Part shown: positions 21,401 through 33,555 of the stretch, piece by piece
Layout: the number at the start of each line of letters is the position of its first letter
Numbering within the stretch: position 1 is the stretch's first letter
Origin: Cannabis sativa
Taxonomy: Eukaryota > Streptophyta > Magnoliopsida > Rosales > Cannabaceae
Direction: 5' to 3'
Assembly (NCBI RefSeq): GCF_029168945.1
Contig: NC_083604.1
Coordinates: 46,681,686-46,745,685, forward strand
DNA: 64,000 bases
Program-made: the position numbers and the translations under genes
The notes under the pieces: model-generated
What the model saw: the letters and a program-made list of their open reading frames with translations, nothing else
Told to the model about the DNA's origin: nothing
Database searches by the model: none

Positions 21401-22033
21401 ATGGCCAAATAGTGTCTGGTCGAGTGGTGTCCACCACCACAGCCAGAAACCCTAGACAACCGTCACACAATAATTCTCTAGTTGACAGGGCCGAAATCAC
21501 CGGGATCCGAGATCCGTGAACCGAACCGACAAAAACAAACGGTTCCTCACCTTCTGGTTGGAAGATTACCATCTTCCTCTTATAGTCAATACTGCTGAAT
21601 ACTTGGATAGGAAATCCATTCCAAGTATGATATCAAAATCTACTAAGCTCATCTCTATTAGGTCAGCACTTAACTCCCTATCGTCAATTCTGATCGACAT
21701 AGACCTAATCCACCTTTTGGAGATAACTAACTCTCCGCCAGGTAATAGGGTTCCAAACCCTAATTCATATCTATCATGCGGTCTATCCAATTTACTAAAG
21801 ATTCTAGCTGCCACATAAGAATGTGTGGCCCCAGAATCAAACAATACGGAGTAAAAAGAGTTGTTAACTAAGAGTTGACCTGTCACCACTGAAGGGCTGG
21901 CTTCTGCATCAGCCTGAGTAATGGCAAACACCCTAGCTATAGTGGGTCTCGCCGGAGCCTTTGGTGCTTCTGTTCTAAGTTGAGGGCAATCCCTCTTGTA
22001 GTGTCCTGGCATGCCACACTAGAAGCACCCCTG
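18474..22033 (-). pseudogene. Chromovirus A: end of gag, protease, RT, RNase H, integrase, chromodomain (inactive)
   Basis: Minus-strand remains read from 22033 downward. The Gag zinc knuckle (CGMPGHYKRDC) has a stop just inside it (22019-22021). Protease with LFDSGATHSYVA and [11 protein letters not shown] follows to 21566, then a frameshift near 21600. RT runs 21572-20703 ([28 protein letters not shown]), then a stop; the RT end lies at 20702-20478 ([19 protein letters not shown]). RNase H is 20447-20025 ([15 protein letters not shown]). The integrase zinc region is 20000-19563, with one zinc-ligand Cys replaced by Phe (SRFLTCQQ). The integrase core follows, with the expected catalytic Glu replaced by Lys in DGQFKR. 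The C-terminus has GPFEILEKVGQVAYRLALP-like and chromodomain-like sequence (ALIKVLWRNSKVEEATWE). Internal stops: 22019, 20703, 20478, 20025, 19563, 19428 and 19242. Confidence 0.95.
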
Positions 22034-22230
22034 GTTGGGTTTTATGCCCTAAATAAATCTCCTTTCAATATAATCAGATTTACTTATTAATATAGATCAG
22101 AAATAACATTTAATGTTGCATGGTTCACACGATTTATTTCATGATTATATATACATAATGTATGAATTCTATTTAAGTCCAGAACATATCAATTTGTTAA
22201 TGATTATAGTGTTGTCAACACAGTGGAATA

Positions 22231-24889
22231 AAATTAATTTTTATTAATTTTTTTAATTAATTAAAATTAGTTTTTGATATTAGTTGGCTTTGAATTTTAA
22301 AAATTTGATTTCTCACAAAGGAGCCTTATGGTTATTTTTGAAATTTTTAGATTATTTTATTTATTTTAATTATAAGATCAGATATTATTTTAATTAAATT
22401 TTAAATGATCTTACTTTGATATTAAAATATTATCTTTTAAAAATAATCTTGTACTAATTTCAAAATTTGCTAACCATATCATATTTTTTTTTCAAATTTG
22501 TTATTTTCAAAATATATTTTATTAATTAAAATTATAAGATTAGGAATATGTTAGGTTTAACATTTTATCTGATTAGACATTTTTTTTTATTAAAATTATA
22601 TTTTGGCAAAAATAACATGAAATTTGAAAAATTGGTTAGTTTAATTTAAATAGATATTTTAGGTTTTCAAACTATAAATTTTTCAAACTTATTATTTTAT
22701 TATTATTTTTTAAAATATTCTAACCAATTAAAATATCTTATTTTTTAATTAGTTTATTTATATAATATTTAAATGTATTAAATTATAAGACTCAGAATAT
22801 AATAATGGAATATCTAAATTTAAAATTCAAGTTATTTTATTATATTATCTTATTAGAAATTTTAAATAAATTTAAATTTTGAATAAACTTGACATTTGAA
22901 AAATTGGTTAGATATTTTTGATTTTTTGTTAGAATTTAAGAAATTTAGGAGTTTGTTGAATTTTGAATTTTTTCAAATATTCTCTAACAACCTAAATTTG
23001 AATTCTAGTTAAGATATTTATTTTAATTTTTTTTTAAATTTTAAAATTGAGATATTTTAGCTTACTTTCCACATATTCCAGATCAGTTATTTGTTTGTAT
23101 TGTTTGATTATATTATTATGTATTCAAATTTTTTTTACAAACCTATTATTTATTTGATCTAAATTGCCATGATTAACTTGTTGACAGATCCAATGATCTG
23201 ATTTTAATCATAGTCCAATTATCAATAGATCTTATAAATAATTTGTAACAGGTAAATTTTGCAATTTCTTTCATCTGTGTAAACCTAGTAACATGATAGG
23301 GCCCATCCAAATCACTTGACCTGTGTGAGCCTATATGTTTGCTTTTGGGCTTAGATGCATATAGGAAGCCCATTTAAGTTTTACTAAGTAAATGGACTGG
23401 GTTGCTAAATAAATTTTGGCATAAGTAAATTTATTTAGGCCCAATTAGATTTGGGCTTATTCAATGAATAACAATTATTTATTTAAAGGTTAAATTCCTC
23501 TCTTTTAGGCCTTGTGTGAGAGTTGGGAGCCAATAGAAGTGGGTACGACACACTGAACCCAGCTCTCCCTCACATGAACTACCCCAATTGTGAAGGTCCA
23601 TTTGCCTTATTTAAATAATTGTATTAGGTTAATTATATTAGTCTAACCTAATTAAAATTTAATTAGCAACATAATTAACTTTTAAAATATATGAAATTTA
23701 TTTTTTCATTTAATATTTTAAAGTTAATTTTATAAAAACACTTAGTAAATGAAATTATTCTAGATAGTTATTTCTAGTACTAGTTATTTTTTCTAATATT
23801 TAATTAGGAAAATATCATAGATTGTGAAATTAATTATTTAATAATTAATTTTGGTACAATCTAAGTAAAGTATATTTTTCCTAGTATTAAATTAGAATTA
23901 ATAATTAAGTCTTCTCTATACTTAATTATTTATTTCTTGAATTTAATACATTTAATTTAATTGAAAATTTAAATATTTAAGTTGATTTTCACCATGATAC
24001 TTAAATATTATTATTTTCATGTTATTTAATTAAAATTGAAAATTATTTTAAGTTTGAAATCTTATTTCATATAACTTAAATTTGAATAATTTTCAAAATA
24101 TATTTTATTTTATTTTATAAATCTTTTTCCACAATTTCGAAATTGCATTTCTTAAATGCATTAATTTCGAATGTTATTTGAAAAATAGATTAAAGTTGTA
24201 AATTATTTATTTTAATTTTGGACCAACTTAAATCAATGATTTTTTCATTTAATGATTAATTAAAATAAATGAAGTAAAATATATTTAATTAGAAAATGAA
24301 TTAATTAGTCCATGAAAATCTAGATAGATATTATCTGTTTTTGCTTGAAGTATTTTTCTAGTGTATTTAATTAAATTGAAAATTAATATTTAAGTTGATT
24401 TTCATAATCATACTTAAATATTTTAAAATTTTCTTATATATTTAATTAAATAGGAAAATTATATTTTTTGTTGTAAATTAATTTTATTAATTAATTTTGG
24501 GCCAACATTAAATTAGAATAATTTTTCCAGGATTTATTTTTATTTTATTTTAACAAGCAATTTCGAAAATTGTATTATTAAATACTTCAAATTTTTGAAA
24601 TGCAATATATATTTATAGAAAATTCAATTTGAGTTGTAAATTAATTTTGTAACAACTTAAATTGAATATTTTTCTAAATATTTATTGGAAATTATTACTA
24701 AGATGGAAATAATTCATGTTATTTTCATATCCATCTAAGTAAAATTTATAAATATTAGATTAAAATTTATATTTAGAATTTTTCATTCTAAATTGGAAAT
24801 TTTAATTAATTAAATATATATATTTAAAATAAATTGATTAAAATAAATATTAGAAGAAAATACACTTTAAATAATGAGCTTTATTATTA
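22231..24889 (+). repeat. AT-rich leader of P1 with no coding content
   Basis: About 2.6 kb of low-GC sequence that aligns in reverse with the M2 leader (about 39250-41940) and the M3 leader (about 55610-57300). No ORF, domain or RNA gene is seen. The Gag gene expected after a copia leader is not recognisable. Confidence 0.8.
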
Positions 24890-25720
24890 AGACATTCGAT
24901 CTCCATTGTTGGTTTTACATAGCATTTGTTTTAGTGAGTAATCCTCCCTCGAGGAGGAACGTTCATTAGCAAGTTCGCACCGTTTAATCTCGAAAGATAA
25001 GTAGCTTTGTAAGTGTTTTATATGGTATGGATCACCCTAATGGTGACGACTGTATTTGACTTACACAATATGAAACAATGGTGGAAACTCATAAGAAAGA
25101 ATAGCCTTGACTCTCGCCTAAACGGGACAACGCTGGATTCCCATCTTGATCGAATAAAAGGTTGCTAGAATGTTTAACATTTTAGATGAGCTGACAACTC
25201 TATTCAATGGATGGTAGCTTTCACTCTCGCCTAAACGGGACACTGATATCAGTTTGTTGAAAACCTTGGAAATTATTTAGGATTGTATGTATTAGTATTT
25301 TCACTTGTCATTCCTACTTGCTATATGTTCAATAATTTCTGAATTGTGTATGAATTTATATTGAACCATGTTATTTTCTGTTATTATATTGTAGTTTAAT
25401 TTCGAATCTTTATTGTTGGTCTTACTTGGTTTGTTTATCTAATGAGATAAATCCCTAATGGATTTTCACCATTAGACATACATAATAGTGTTAGATCTCG
25501 AAAGATAAATATTGTATATGCAACATCTAGCTGTTCATCAATTGATGACACCTTAGACTAGTATTTTTACAATATGAAACAAGAAGATTGTATAAATAAG
25601 ATTACTTTGTCTTTCGCTAATCGAAGCATCGTTGAATTCTTATTTAAACAACGAAATTATCCTAATTCCTCTTAGCTTATTCATTTCAAATTAGCTCAAT
25701 AACATATCATTGGATGAGTG
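24890..25720 (+). repeat. Conserved non-coding block with duplicated motifs in the copia-like family
   Basis: The 20-mer ACTCTCGCCTAAACGGGACA occurs exactly at 25110-25129 and 25223-25242. A diverged version (TCTTTCGCTAATCGAAGCAT) lies near 25600. TCGAAAGATAA and AATATGAAACAA also occur twice each, so two diverged modules lie in tandem (about 24893-25290 and 25403-25700). The same block is present in reverse in M2 (38880-39250) and M3 (54880-55600), always between leader and integrase remains. Confidence 0.7.
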
Positions 25721-26159
25721 GTCTATAAATCATTTCATGTCATTCTATATTTTCTCTTAAGAAATTAAATGGCGCATATGATTATAATCCCGAAATTCTA
25801 TTCCCAATTGATATAAATCCTCAATCTTAGAAATCTCCTACTTGTATGGGCAAATCTGACTTAGAGTTTAAATTAGTAGTGGTGGTCCAAGAAAGAATTA
25901 CTCATTATATTTAGTATAAATTTAAGTCTTTGACTTTAATTTTAGATTCCAAACAGATATTTTCTTATATTTCTAATTCCAGGATACAATACAGTTACAC
26001 TTTCACATGTGTTTAATAACCATTTTCTATCAATGGATTCAAACTGTATGGAATATGAGTTTAGTATTCTGTGACCAGGATCCACTTGCAATATTCTAAG
26101 AACTCTCTGATGTAACTAAATCTAAGTCATCAAAAAGACACAACCACACATTTTTAATG

Positions 26160-27730
26160 TATGGCATTTGTATCTTGATCATAGTGGTATTGACAAGATC
26201 AATCTCTAAAAAGAGTTAATATGCCTATATCCACTGAAAGTAAGTTCATCTCATTCGCAGATGGATGCACATTCAGAGGTGGATATGAGTTTTTTCGTTG
26301 TATTCTTAAAACGATCACTCTAGATTATACCTTAAGCAAAGAAATTTGAAATGTTTTAAAAATTTCTGAATTTCTAGCAATGGTAATAAACCATTAAGAT
26401 AAGTGGTTAAAGATCTTGCGAACTGATAGGGGTGGAGAAATAGTTAGTAGATATGCAGTTCAAATGTCATTAAATTGATTTTTGAATTATATCCAAACTT
26501 ACCTCCCCAGAAATTTCGATTTGCATATTGATGATTAGTTACTAGTCGTTGCCTAAGTCTTTCTATGGTAATACAATTTCAGAATGATGTAATGGTTGTA
26601 TACTTAATGTAAATCATTACTAGATTCATGGATGACCTAATCAAAATCTTAAGAAAAGCTAGAACTGTCAACCATGGTTTGTTAGCTATTCTAAGTGATT
26701 TGGGGTGGACCATCCCATAGTCAATAGATAAGAAAGTGCTTGTTTAAACAAATACTACTTTTCTAAGAAAATGACTAAGTCTGAAAAGTAGCAAATAAAG
26801 GAGATATTTTCTTTCTTGATTCCAAAAGTGTTCTATCATCTTATTTGACATATGATGATCCTACTGCCTCTGTTGTCTTGTCACAACCAAAGAGGTTAAT
26901 ACCATTTAGTTTTCTTAGACATAATTCACTGTACCTTGTCGTAGTGGGAGAGTTTCTAGGAACTTCACTTCTTATGACTTGGAAAACACTAGTGATTAAA
27001 ATACATTGTAAGTTTAAACAAGTAATGGATTGTCAAGATAAGAAACTAAGAAGAAAAGCCAAGAGAACTATGGTTTAATCCATTCACATGGAGTAACCTA
27101 AATTTTTCTATTACAAGGACATAAAAGGAAATTTTCATTAATAAATCTATTCAATGGACTTAACAAAACTTCCTGTTCCTAGTATTATAGGTTTGATTTT
27201 ATCTAAACCTATGGCTTATGGTATACCTGGTAATTACTTACTCTAATGCAAGCAACTTACTTTAGTAAGCTGCTGAAGCATTTTCTTTCTAATGGCAATC
27301 TATAGAAGCTTCTTGCCTTCTAGGCATAGATTTTATTTATCTAAGGAAAAGTCTTAACTATTCCAGAAAAGATAAAGCCATGAAAGAATTTCTTATATCA
27401 ACAGTGAGAGTTCTCAGATATGCTTTAGTATGCCTTAGACTAGACACCTGCTGTTGAGTGGGAGTAATGAGTAACTATCATATTAATCCAGGAGAGGAAC
27501 ATTGGAAGACAATCAAGTAAATCTTAAGATTAAGAAGAGGAACTATATATTAGTCAATAAGAGTGTGTTTAAAACTCTTAGACTACACCACATCAGACTT
27601 CGAGACTTGCCTTTCTGCTAGAAAGTCTGCTGATAAGATGGTGATTACTCTGGGGATGGAATAGTGATTTTGGAGAAGTATAAAAACCTATCTGAAGTCT
27701 CTTAGTCCACCAGAGAGAGACTGAATGTTA
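26160..27730 (+). pseudogene. P1: decayed copia integrase, linker and RNase H; no RT catalytic motif seen
   Basis: Recognisable fragments in several frames: GAG-pre-integrase HLYLDHSGIDKINL near 26166; integrase GGYEFF near 26280 and LRTDRGGE near 26415; the integrase-RT linker CRSGRVSRNFTSYDLE near 26940; the very end of RT (LGIDFIYLRK) near 27330; RNase H NPGEEHWKTIK near 27487 and TTSDFE near 27585. Frames are broken throughout. The RT centre with its catalytic YVDD-type motif, expected between linker and RNase H, is missing, and the interval is far too short to hold it. M3 has the same arrangement, so the loss predates these insertions. Confidence 0.75.
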
Positions 27731-28073
27731 AAGTTGGAGGAAAGGTACTTATTCAGTCTAAGGAAAGCTCTATACAACTATGGCACCATTCCAAATTGCC
27801 TTAACTTCTAGTGTTATTTCCTGATTAACCAAAAGTAGTTGCCAAAGGTATAGAATCCAGTATCCCAAAAGAGTAGACATATAGAGAGAGGAATTTCACA
27901 TTATCAATGATTTTGTGATTAAGGAAGCGTAATGGTGGAGAAAAGGTTGTGTTTAATTCAACCTTTCAGATCCTATTACGAGGAATTTACTACTACTACA
28001 CTTGATTTGTATATCAAGGTGTTGAGATTATTTGAAATCCACTTTTTGTTTTATATTAGTGGAAGTGGGAGTT

Positions 28074-29848
28074 TGTTGGGTTTTATGCCCTAAATAAAAC
28101 TCATTTCAATATAATCAGATTTACTTATTAATATAGATCAAAAATAACATTTAATGTTGCATGCTTCACATGATTTATTTCATGATTATATGTACATAAC
28201 GTATGAATTCTATTTAAGTCCAGAACATATCAATTTGTTAATGATTATAGTGTTGTCAACACAGTGGAATATAATCTTAATTATATGTTCGAAAGTTTAT
28301 TCCCTGATTTGTCAGAACACTGGATTTAGACTGACATGGTATAATCAGCGATAGGTATTCTTACACCTTGGATAAGTGTTATGTCCTTTCCAGGACATTG
28401 GCAAAGTTTACCAGCATCGGATGTATGGAGTATACATCGGAAGGGACCGATATTGAACTTTGATTAGATATATTAGAATTTACCGTAATATCTATTCAAT
28501 TCAATATCACATGTTGATCCTAGATCAAATGATCTTAATCCTGATATGATTAGGTTCAATCTCAAGAGTGTTATTCGTGTTCTTTGATTTGTTAGTTAAG
28601 CCTATTTTTGGGTCAGGGTGATACGTACATTTTGGGAACACGGTAGTGCAATTGAGTGGGAGCGCTAACATAAATATGGAATCTATAGCTTCTATCTGGC
28701 GAATAGAAAGTAAAGGATGATTTCCTACGAGCTTAACCAAACAAAAATAAATGGTGGAGATCTCATTTCACTTAGCTGAAATATCATTTATACAGGGTTA
28801 AGTGTTTTAAGGATAAAATATATTGTAAGGTGTTACGGTAATTTAATCCCTTTATAGTGTAAATCATCTATATAGAGGATCATTGATCACATTAGGGTTA
28901 TAACAATGGATAACTAATGACGTGTCTATATCGTGGAACATATAGAGCGTTCTATATACTGAGAGTGAAATTCTAAGTTGTATGCGTGGATTCAACGAAG
29001 AATTAATAAGTCAGTGAATTTATGATATAAATTCTTGACCTGCTTATTGGAAGCTCGGATATATAGACCCATGGTCGCCATACTAGTTGAGACCATACTG
29101 CTTGTAAGACTCAGTTAATTGATTTTGATTAATCAATTATAATTGTAAACTTAGACTATGTCTAGTTGATGAATTTTCACTAAGCAAGGGCGAAATTGTA
29201 AAGAAAAGAGAATTATAGGTTTATTTATTAATTAAGAGAATTTATATGTCTAATTAATAAATATATTAAATAACAATATTATTTAATAATTAATTTTATT
29301 TGTTAAATAATTAGAATTGGCATTTAAATGGTTGAATTTGAAAATTGGCGTTTTTGACAAAATGAGATGCAGAATTGATAAAACAGCAAAATTGCATAAG
29401 TGAGGCCCATTATCCAAGGCCCATGGCCGGCAACACTTATAGGGTTTTATCATTTATTTTTTCATTATTTTAATGCCCAATAATTCTAACTTAAACCTAG
29501 GTGGTTACCTATAAATAGATAGTGATGGCTCTCATTCACACTTAACTTTGAGAATTCTGTCAGATGAAATTTGAGCCTCTTTCTATTCTCTATAGGCCGA
29601 ACCTCTTCCCTTCTCTTTTCTTCTCTAAATTTCGAAATCCTTGAGTGAATGAGTGAGTGCCCACACACATCAAGTGGTATCTCAATCATAGTGTGTAAGA
29701 CTGTGGAAAACCATCCAACAAGAAGGAGAATCAACATCAAAGGAAGGAGAGAAAGAGATCCAGGTTCAGATATTGATAATGCTCTGCTATAGAAAGGAAT
29801 CAAGGGCTAGATATCTGAACGGAAGGAGTCATTATATTTCGCTGCACC
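28074..29848 (+). repeat. 3' LTR of P1, truncated at its end
   Basis: Opens TGTTGGGTTTTATGCCCTAA after the polypurine tract. It matches the other LTRs through to GCTGCACC, then stops where a complete copy has another 130 bp or so ending TTCCAACA. The TATA box TATAAATA is at 29510-29517. Confidence 0.92.
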
Positions 29849-30834
29849 GGTTTCAGTGGATGCTTTCCTTTTTTTGTCCATCGTCGAACCACTACCTCCC
29901 CTGCTAAAGCCTGATGCAGGAGGGGTAGGAGCCCCGCCAGCCACTGGAGTCCTAGCTGACTCAATCATGCACCCAACTGCGCCTCAGATCGCAGTGCTTT
30001 TTCCACCATCTCAGCATAGGTGGTTTTGTCGTCTGTAGTAGTCATCAGGTCATGTTTAATCTTAACATTCAGTCCATCCAAATACTTTTCCTTTTTACTT
30101 AAATCGGTTGGCACAATTCCCGAGGCCAACCTTGCCAACCGATCAAACTGCGTTGTGTACTCAATGACGCTCATGTTCTCTTTCTGGGTGAGGTGATTAA
30201 ACTCTTTTCTGTTGGCACTTCTGACGGCCTCATTATAGTACTTCGCATTGAAATGTTCCTGGAACTTTTCCCAGGTCATCATCATGACATCGTGTATCAT
30301 AGATACCATGTCCCACCATACCAATGCGTCCTCTTGAAACTAAAATGTGGCACACGCCACCCTGTCATTCCCGGTGATGCCCATGAAGTTCAATATCTTG
30401 GTGATCACAGTTAGCCACTGTTCGGCCTTCATGACGTCCGGACATCCCAAAAAAATCGGAGGTGCCTGCCTGCGGAACCTTTCATACAGAGGTTCCATTC
30501 TATTCGCTGCTAACGCTGGTTCGGCCTGGACAACAGGGGCATGTGCCACTGGAACTTCTGGAACAGGCACTGCAGGAGCACCCTGCTGTCTCAATCGCTG
30601 GATCTCATTATCTTGTTCCTCAATTTTGGCTTGCATTTCTGCAAACCTATTTTCCCAATTCTGGGCTTCCTGAGTAGCTTGAGCAGCCTGTGGCGGGTTA
30701 GCATCACCTCGACCACGAGCCCTGCCTCTGGGACCTCTACCTCGGCCCCGAGCATTTGGGGGAAACTGAGCTCCTTGACCTTCATTTGACCCGACTAAAT
30801 TGCCCTTACTCCTGGTATTTCGCCTGGCGTCCAT
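29849..30834 (-). pseudogene. Chromovirus A Gag, N-terminal part (inactive)
   Basis: Starts MDARRNTRSKG at 30834 on the minus strand. A basic Gly/Arg-rich head is followed by a short coiled stretch and the Gag domain (MEPLYERFRRQAPPIFLG, WLTVITKILNFMG). A TAG at 30340-30342 breaks it where chromovirus B has Gln. After the stop the domain resumes (ALVWWDMVS, WEKFQEHFNAKYYNEA, GLNVKIKHDLM) and then shifts frame near 29970. It is cut by P1 at 29849, and the zinc knuckle lies beyond P1 at 22012-22033. Confidence 0.92.
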
Positions 30835-31095
30835 CTAGTCTGAACAACATGCGTAACCAAGAGTTGGCATATCAGATCATGATCAACGAGAGCTTACTAA
30901 TTTCGCTTAATTTGGAAATTAGAAACATGCGCCTATTCTACTATCAGGCTACTAACATGCTTCCTAACAGGCTTTTCTTAATTCATAATAATTAAAATAA
31001 GCTACTAAAGCAATAAAAGCTTACTGAACTGTAGCACGAGCTAACTGCTGATGATGATTGTACATGTCGTGACGATCTTTGGAAGACAACCTGAC
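30835..31095 (-). other. Leader of chromovirus A between primer site and gag
   Basis: About 260 bp with no ORF of note. It aligns with 47764-48023 in chromovirus B. Nothing else is seen in it. Confidence 0.7.
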
Positions 31096-31108
31096 GGCTC
31101 TGATACCA
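31096..31108 (-). other. Primer binding site (initiator tRNA-Met) of chromovirus A
   Basis: TGGTATCAGAGCC on the minus strand, three bases after the 5' LTR. It is an exact match to the plant initiator-Met primer site and fixes the element's direction. Confidence 0.95.
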
Positions 31109-31111
31109 AAT

Positions 31112-33555
31112 TGTAACACCCTAACTAGCATAGGCGTGTTTACGTGATTTTAAACGTACTGTGCAGCTTGTTGCTAATCAACAAGGTTTATGGAAATTGT
31201 GATTAATTAAAATTTTGCTTATTTAATTAAATACTTATAACATTTCATAAAAAATACTTTGGGATCCCATTTACAAAATACTTTACAAAAAGTTTACTGT
31301 TCATTACAAAATACTTGTCGCCCAGCGACTAACTACAGAAGCCCTGATGTCCCGAGGATCGTACGCTCCAGGCCTAACCGCCCCGACATGTACAATCTTC
31401 ATCGGCTCGTCCTCACGGTTCCTCAGCTTTGACCTTGCCTTTACCTACACATAAACAGAGCACTGTGAGTCGACAGACTCAGTAAGAAAAGCATAAATCA
31501 TAAAACATACATATATCCCGGGTTATGATCAGACGCCCATACCCCTGACCACAACCCTAATCCCCATGTCCCACACGGTACTGAGTCTCGAACGTTCGTA
31601 CGATGGTACTTTTGACAGAGTAACAACCTATACTCGGTACGCTAGTCATACTCTAGCCGCTAGTCATACTCTAGCCTTACCGATGTGTTACAGTATCAGC
31701 CTATACTCGGTATTCTAGTCATACTCTAGCTGCTAGTCATACTCAAGTACTCGGTACGCTAGTCATACTCTAGCTGCTAGTCATACTCGGTACGCTAGTC
31801 ATACTCTAGCCGCTAGTCATACTCTAGCCTTACCGATGTGTTACAGTATCAGCCTATACTTGGTATTATAGTCATACTCTAGCTGCTAGTCATACTCAAG
31901 CCTTACCGATGTGATACAGTCAAACAGTACAGTACCATCGACCATAATATCAACTTACACTCGGTACGCTAGTCATACTCTAACTGTACCGATGTGATAC
32001 TGTCCGATGGTACGAAGCCAACATACATATCTAATGTAATCTAAAAGGCTTCCTAACATGCACGCTAAACACGTAAATACATATGCATACTGTTATACTA
32101 ATCTTACCTCAATTCAGAATTCAAGTGTGCCGGTCAACCTGAGTGGAACGAACTATTCGGCGAATTACAAGCTCCTAAACCATAATAATCACAACATTGA
32201 TAAGTCACACGCTAAATCACTTCCCGAGGACTTAAACTAGAAACTAAAAGTTTCCCTATCGATAAAAGCATGGGAATACCCTAAACAACACAAAAATGGG
32301 AAGAACTAGGGTTCCCTATTTTTCCCCAACTAACAGACTGGTTCTACAACCGGAATTCCGGTTCTGGGAGGAACCCAGAACCAAAACCAGAATTTCGGAT
32401 CCTACAGGCCATACTGAACCGGAATTCCGGTTCAGTGCAGGAAACCTAAAAATTTTCATAACTCAAGCAATTCAACCCCAAACTTCATGCAACCTTCCAG
32501 ACCTACTAATCAGGCCCTAATGAACATTTCCAAAGCAATAAAACAAAGCTTTAATCCCAGAAACGAGATTCACCATTGAAGGTTCAAGATTGAGTTCAAA
32601 AACTCAAAACTCGACTAACCCTTCAAACAACCCCTAACTCATGCATTAAACCACATAAAAACTCATATCTAACCTGCAGAACACAACAACAATAACCACA
32701 GTAGCTACAGCAAGCTAAAACAACAAATCACCCATAAAAACCAAGTTTTAGCTCAAAACTCTATATTTGCTTAAAATCAACTAATCATGTATCAAAACCT
32801 GCTCTATTCTACTCAATTAAACATGTTTAAACTTAAGAAAACAACAATAAACAATAACAACAGCCACAGCCACAGCCACAATTTCATCAACCATGCAATA
32901 AATCACTTTTTCTTAAACTTCAAGAAAATAAAGAAAAGCTAGAACAAAGGTTACCTCCACTTGAATTACTCTAAGAATTGCTGAAAATACTAGAATTGCA
33001 AAGAAAAATCTCAGCCCTAGCAGCCCCAAGCAAAACCGAAAGAGAGAGAGAGAGCTCTTGAGAGAGAAATGAGACTTGCTTCCTTTTTTCCAATTTTTTT
33101 AATAAAATCAATTATAAAATTGATTTTTCTTTATTTGTTTCAGCCAAACCAAATTAGAAATTCGGATTACAAACATATTTAAATATCCATAAAAGACAAA
33201 TTACAAATGTACAAAAATGACTATTTTGCCCTCACACACTAAAATGGCATAAAGGGGTACTAAGGGTATTTTGGGAAAACTCTAAATTCCCGACAAATCC
33301 CGACATTCCCAATGTCTAAATACATTGTCCCACTATACTAGAAATACTAAGTTGTCATTCTACTGAGCCAAACACCACGTTCCATGTTGCCGGGCACCGA
33401 AAATGCAAAATCATGAAATTTCACTATATGACATAAAAATGCATTCAGAATTCAAAAATAACAACATAAATAATTATTTGAATATCTATAAATAATTTTC
33501 ATAGTCAAACCTTAAATATCTGCTAATTTCCAAATTAAACTAAGCGGTCTTCACA
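31112..33555 (-). repeat. 5' LTR of chromovirus A
   Basis: 2444 bp, TGTAACACCC to TCTTCACA. It is longer than its partner because of an expanded minisatellite (31620-31990), partly offset by a short GA tract (33038-33053). It is followed by the right AGGGA duplication (33556-33560). Confidence 0.95.
31620..31990. repeat. Expanded minisatellite in the chromovirus A 5' LTR
   Basis: Built from GGTACGCTAG/TCATACTCTAGC(C/T)/GCTAGTCATACTC repeated many times in higher-order blocks ending TTACCGATGTGTTACAG. There are more blocks here than in the 3' LTR (16597-16805). It is a direct tandem array without unique spacers, so not a CRISPR. Confidence 0.88.

Larger units (their letters stand above)
22034..29848 (+). 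mobile_element. Copia-like element P1, plus strand, deleted at both ends
   Basis: It interrupts chromovirus A gag. The 5' LTR is only 22034-22230; it then jumps into the leader at a shared GAATA, so the primer site and most of the LTR are missing. Parts: AT-rich leader 22231-24880; a repeat-bearing block 24890-25700; degenerate copia fragments; polypurine tract GGAAGTGGGAGT at 28061-28072; 3' LTR from 28074, cut at 29848. Compared with chromovirus B, about 120-140 bp of gag are missing at the right junction, so the LTR end and the gag piece were probably lost together and no target duplication can be found. Confidence 0.9.

Noticed and set aside
26845..27078. 77-codon frame conserved between P1 and M3 (53450-53683)
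   Set aside because: The recognisable copia linker (CRSGRVSR) is in another frame of the same DNA, so the conserved frame is a shadow of common descent.
28525..28740. 71-codon frame seen again at 51795-52010 and 58177-58392
   Set aside because: A third LTR-borne frame kept by copying. It is on the antisense strand of the LTR in each case and has no recognisable motif.
31096..31108. tRNA gene fragment near TGGTATCAGAGCC
   Set aside because: Only the stretch complementary to a tRNA 3' end is present, next to an LTR; it is a primer binding site. No tRNA cloverleaf was found anywhere in the window.
31620..31990. CRISPR-like look of regularly spaced repeats
   Set aside because: The repeats are directly adjacent and nested with no unique spacers, inside a plant LTR; it is a minisatellite.
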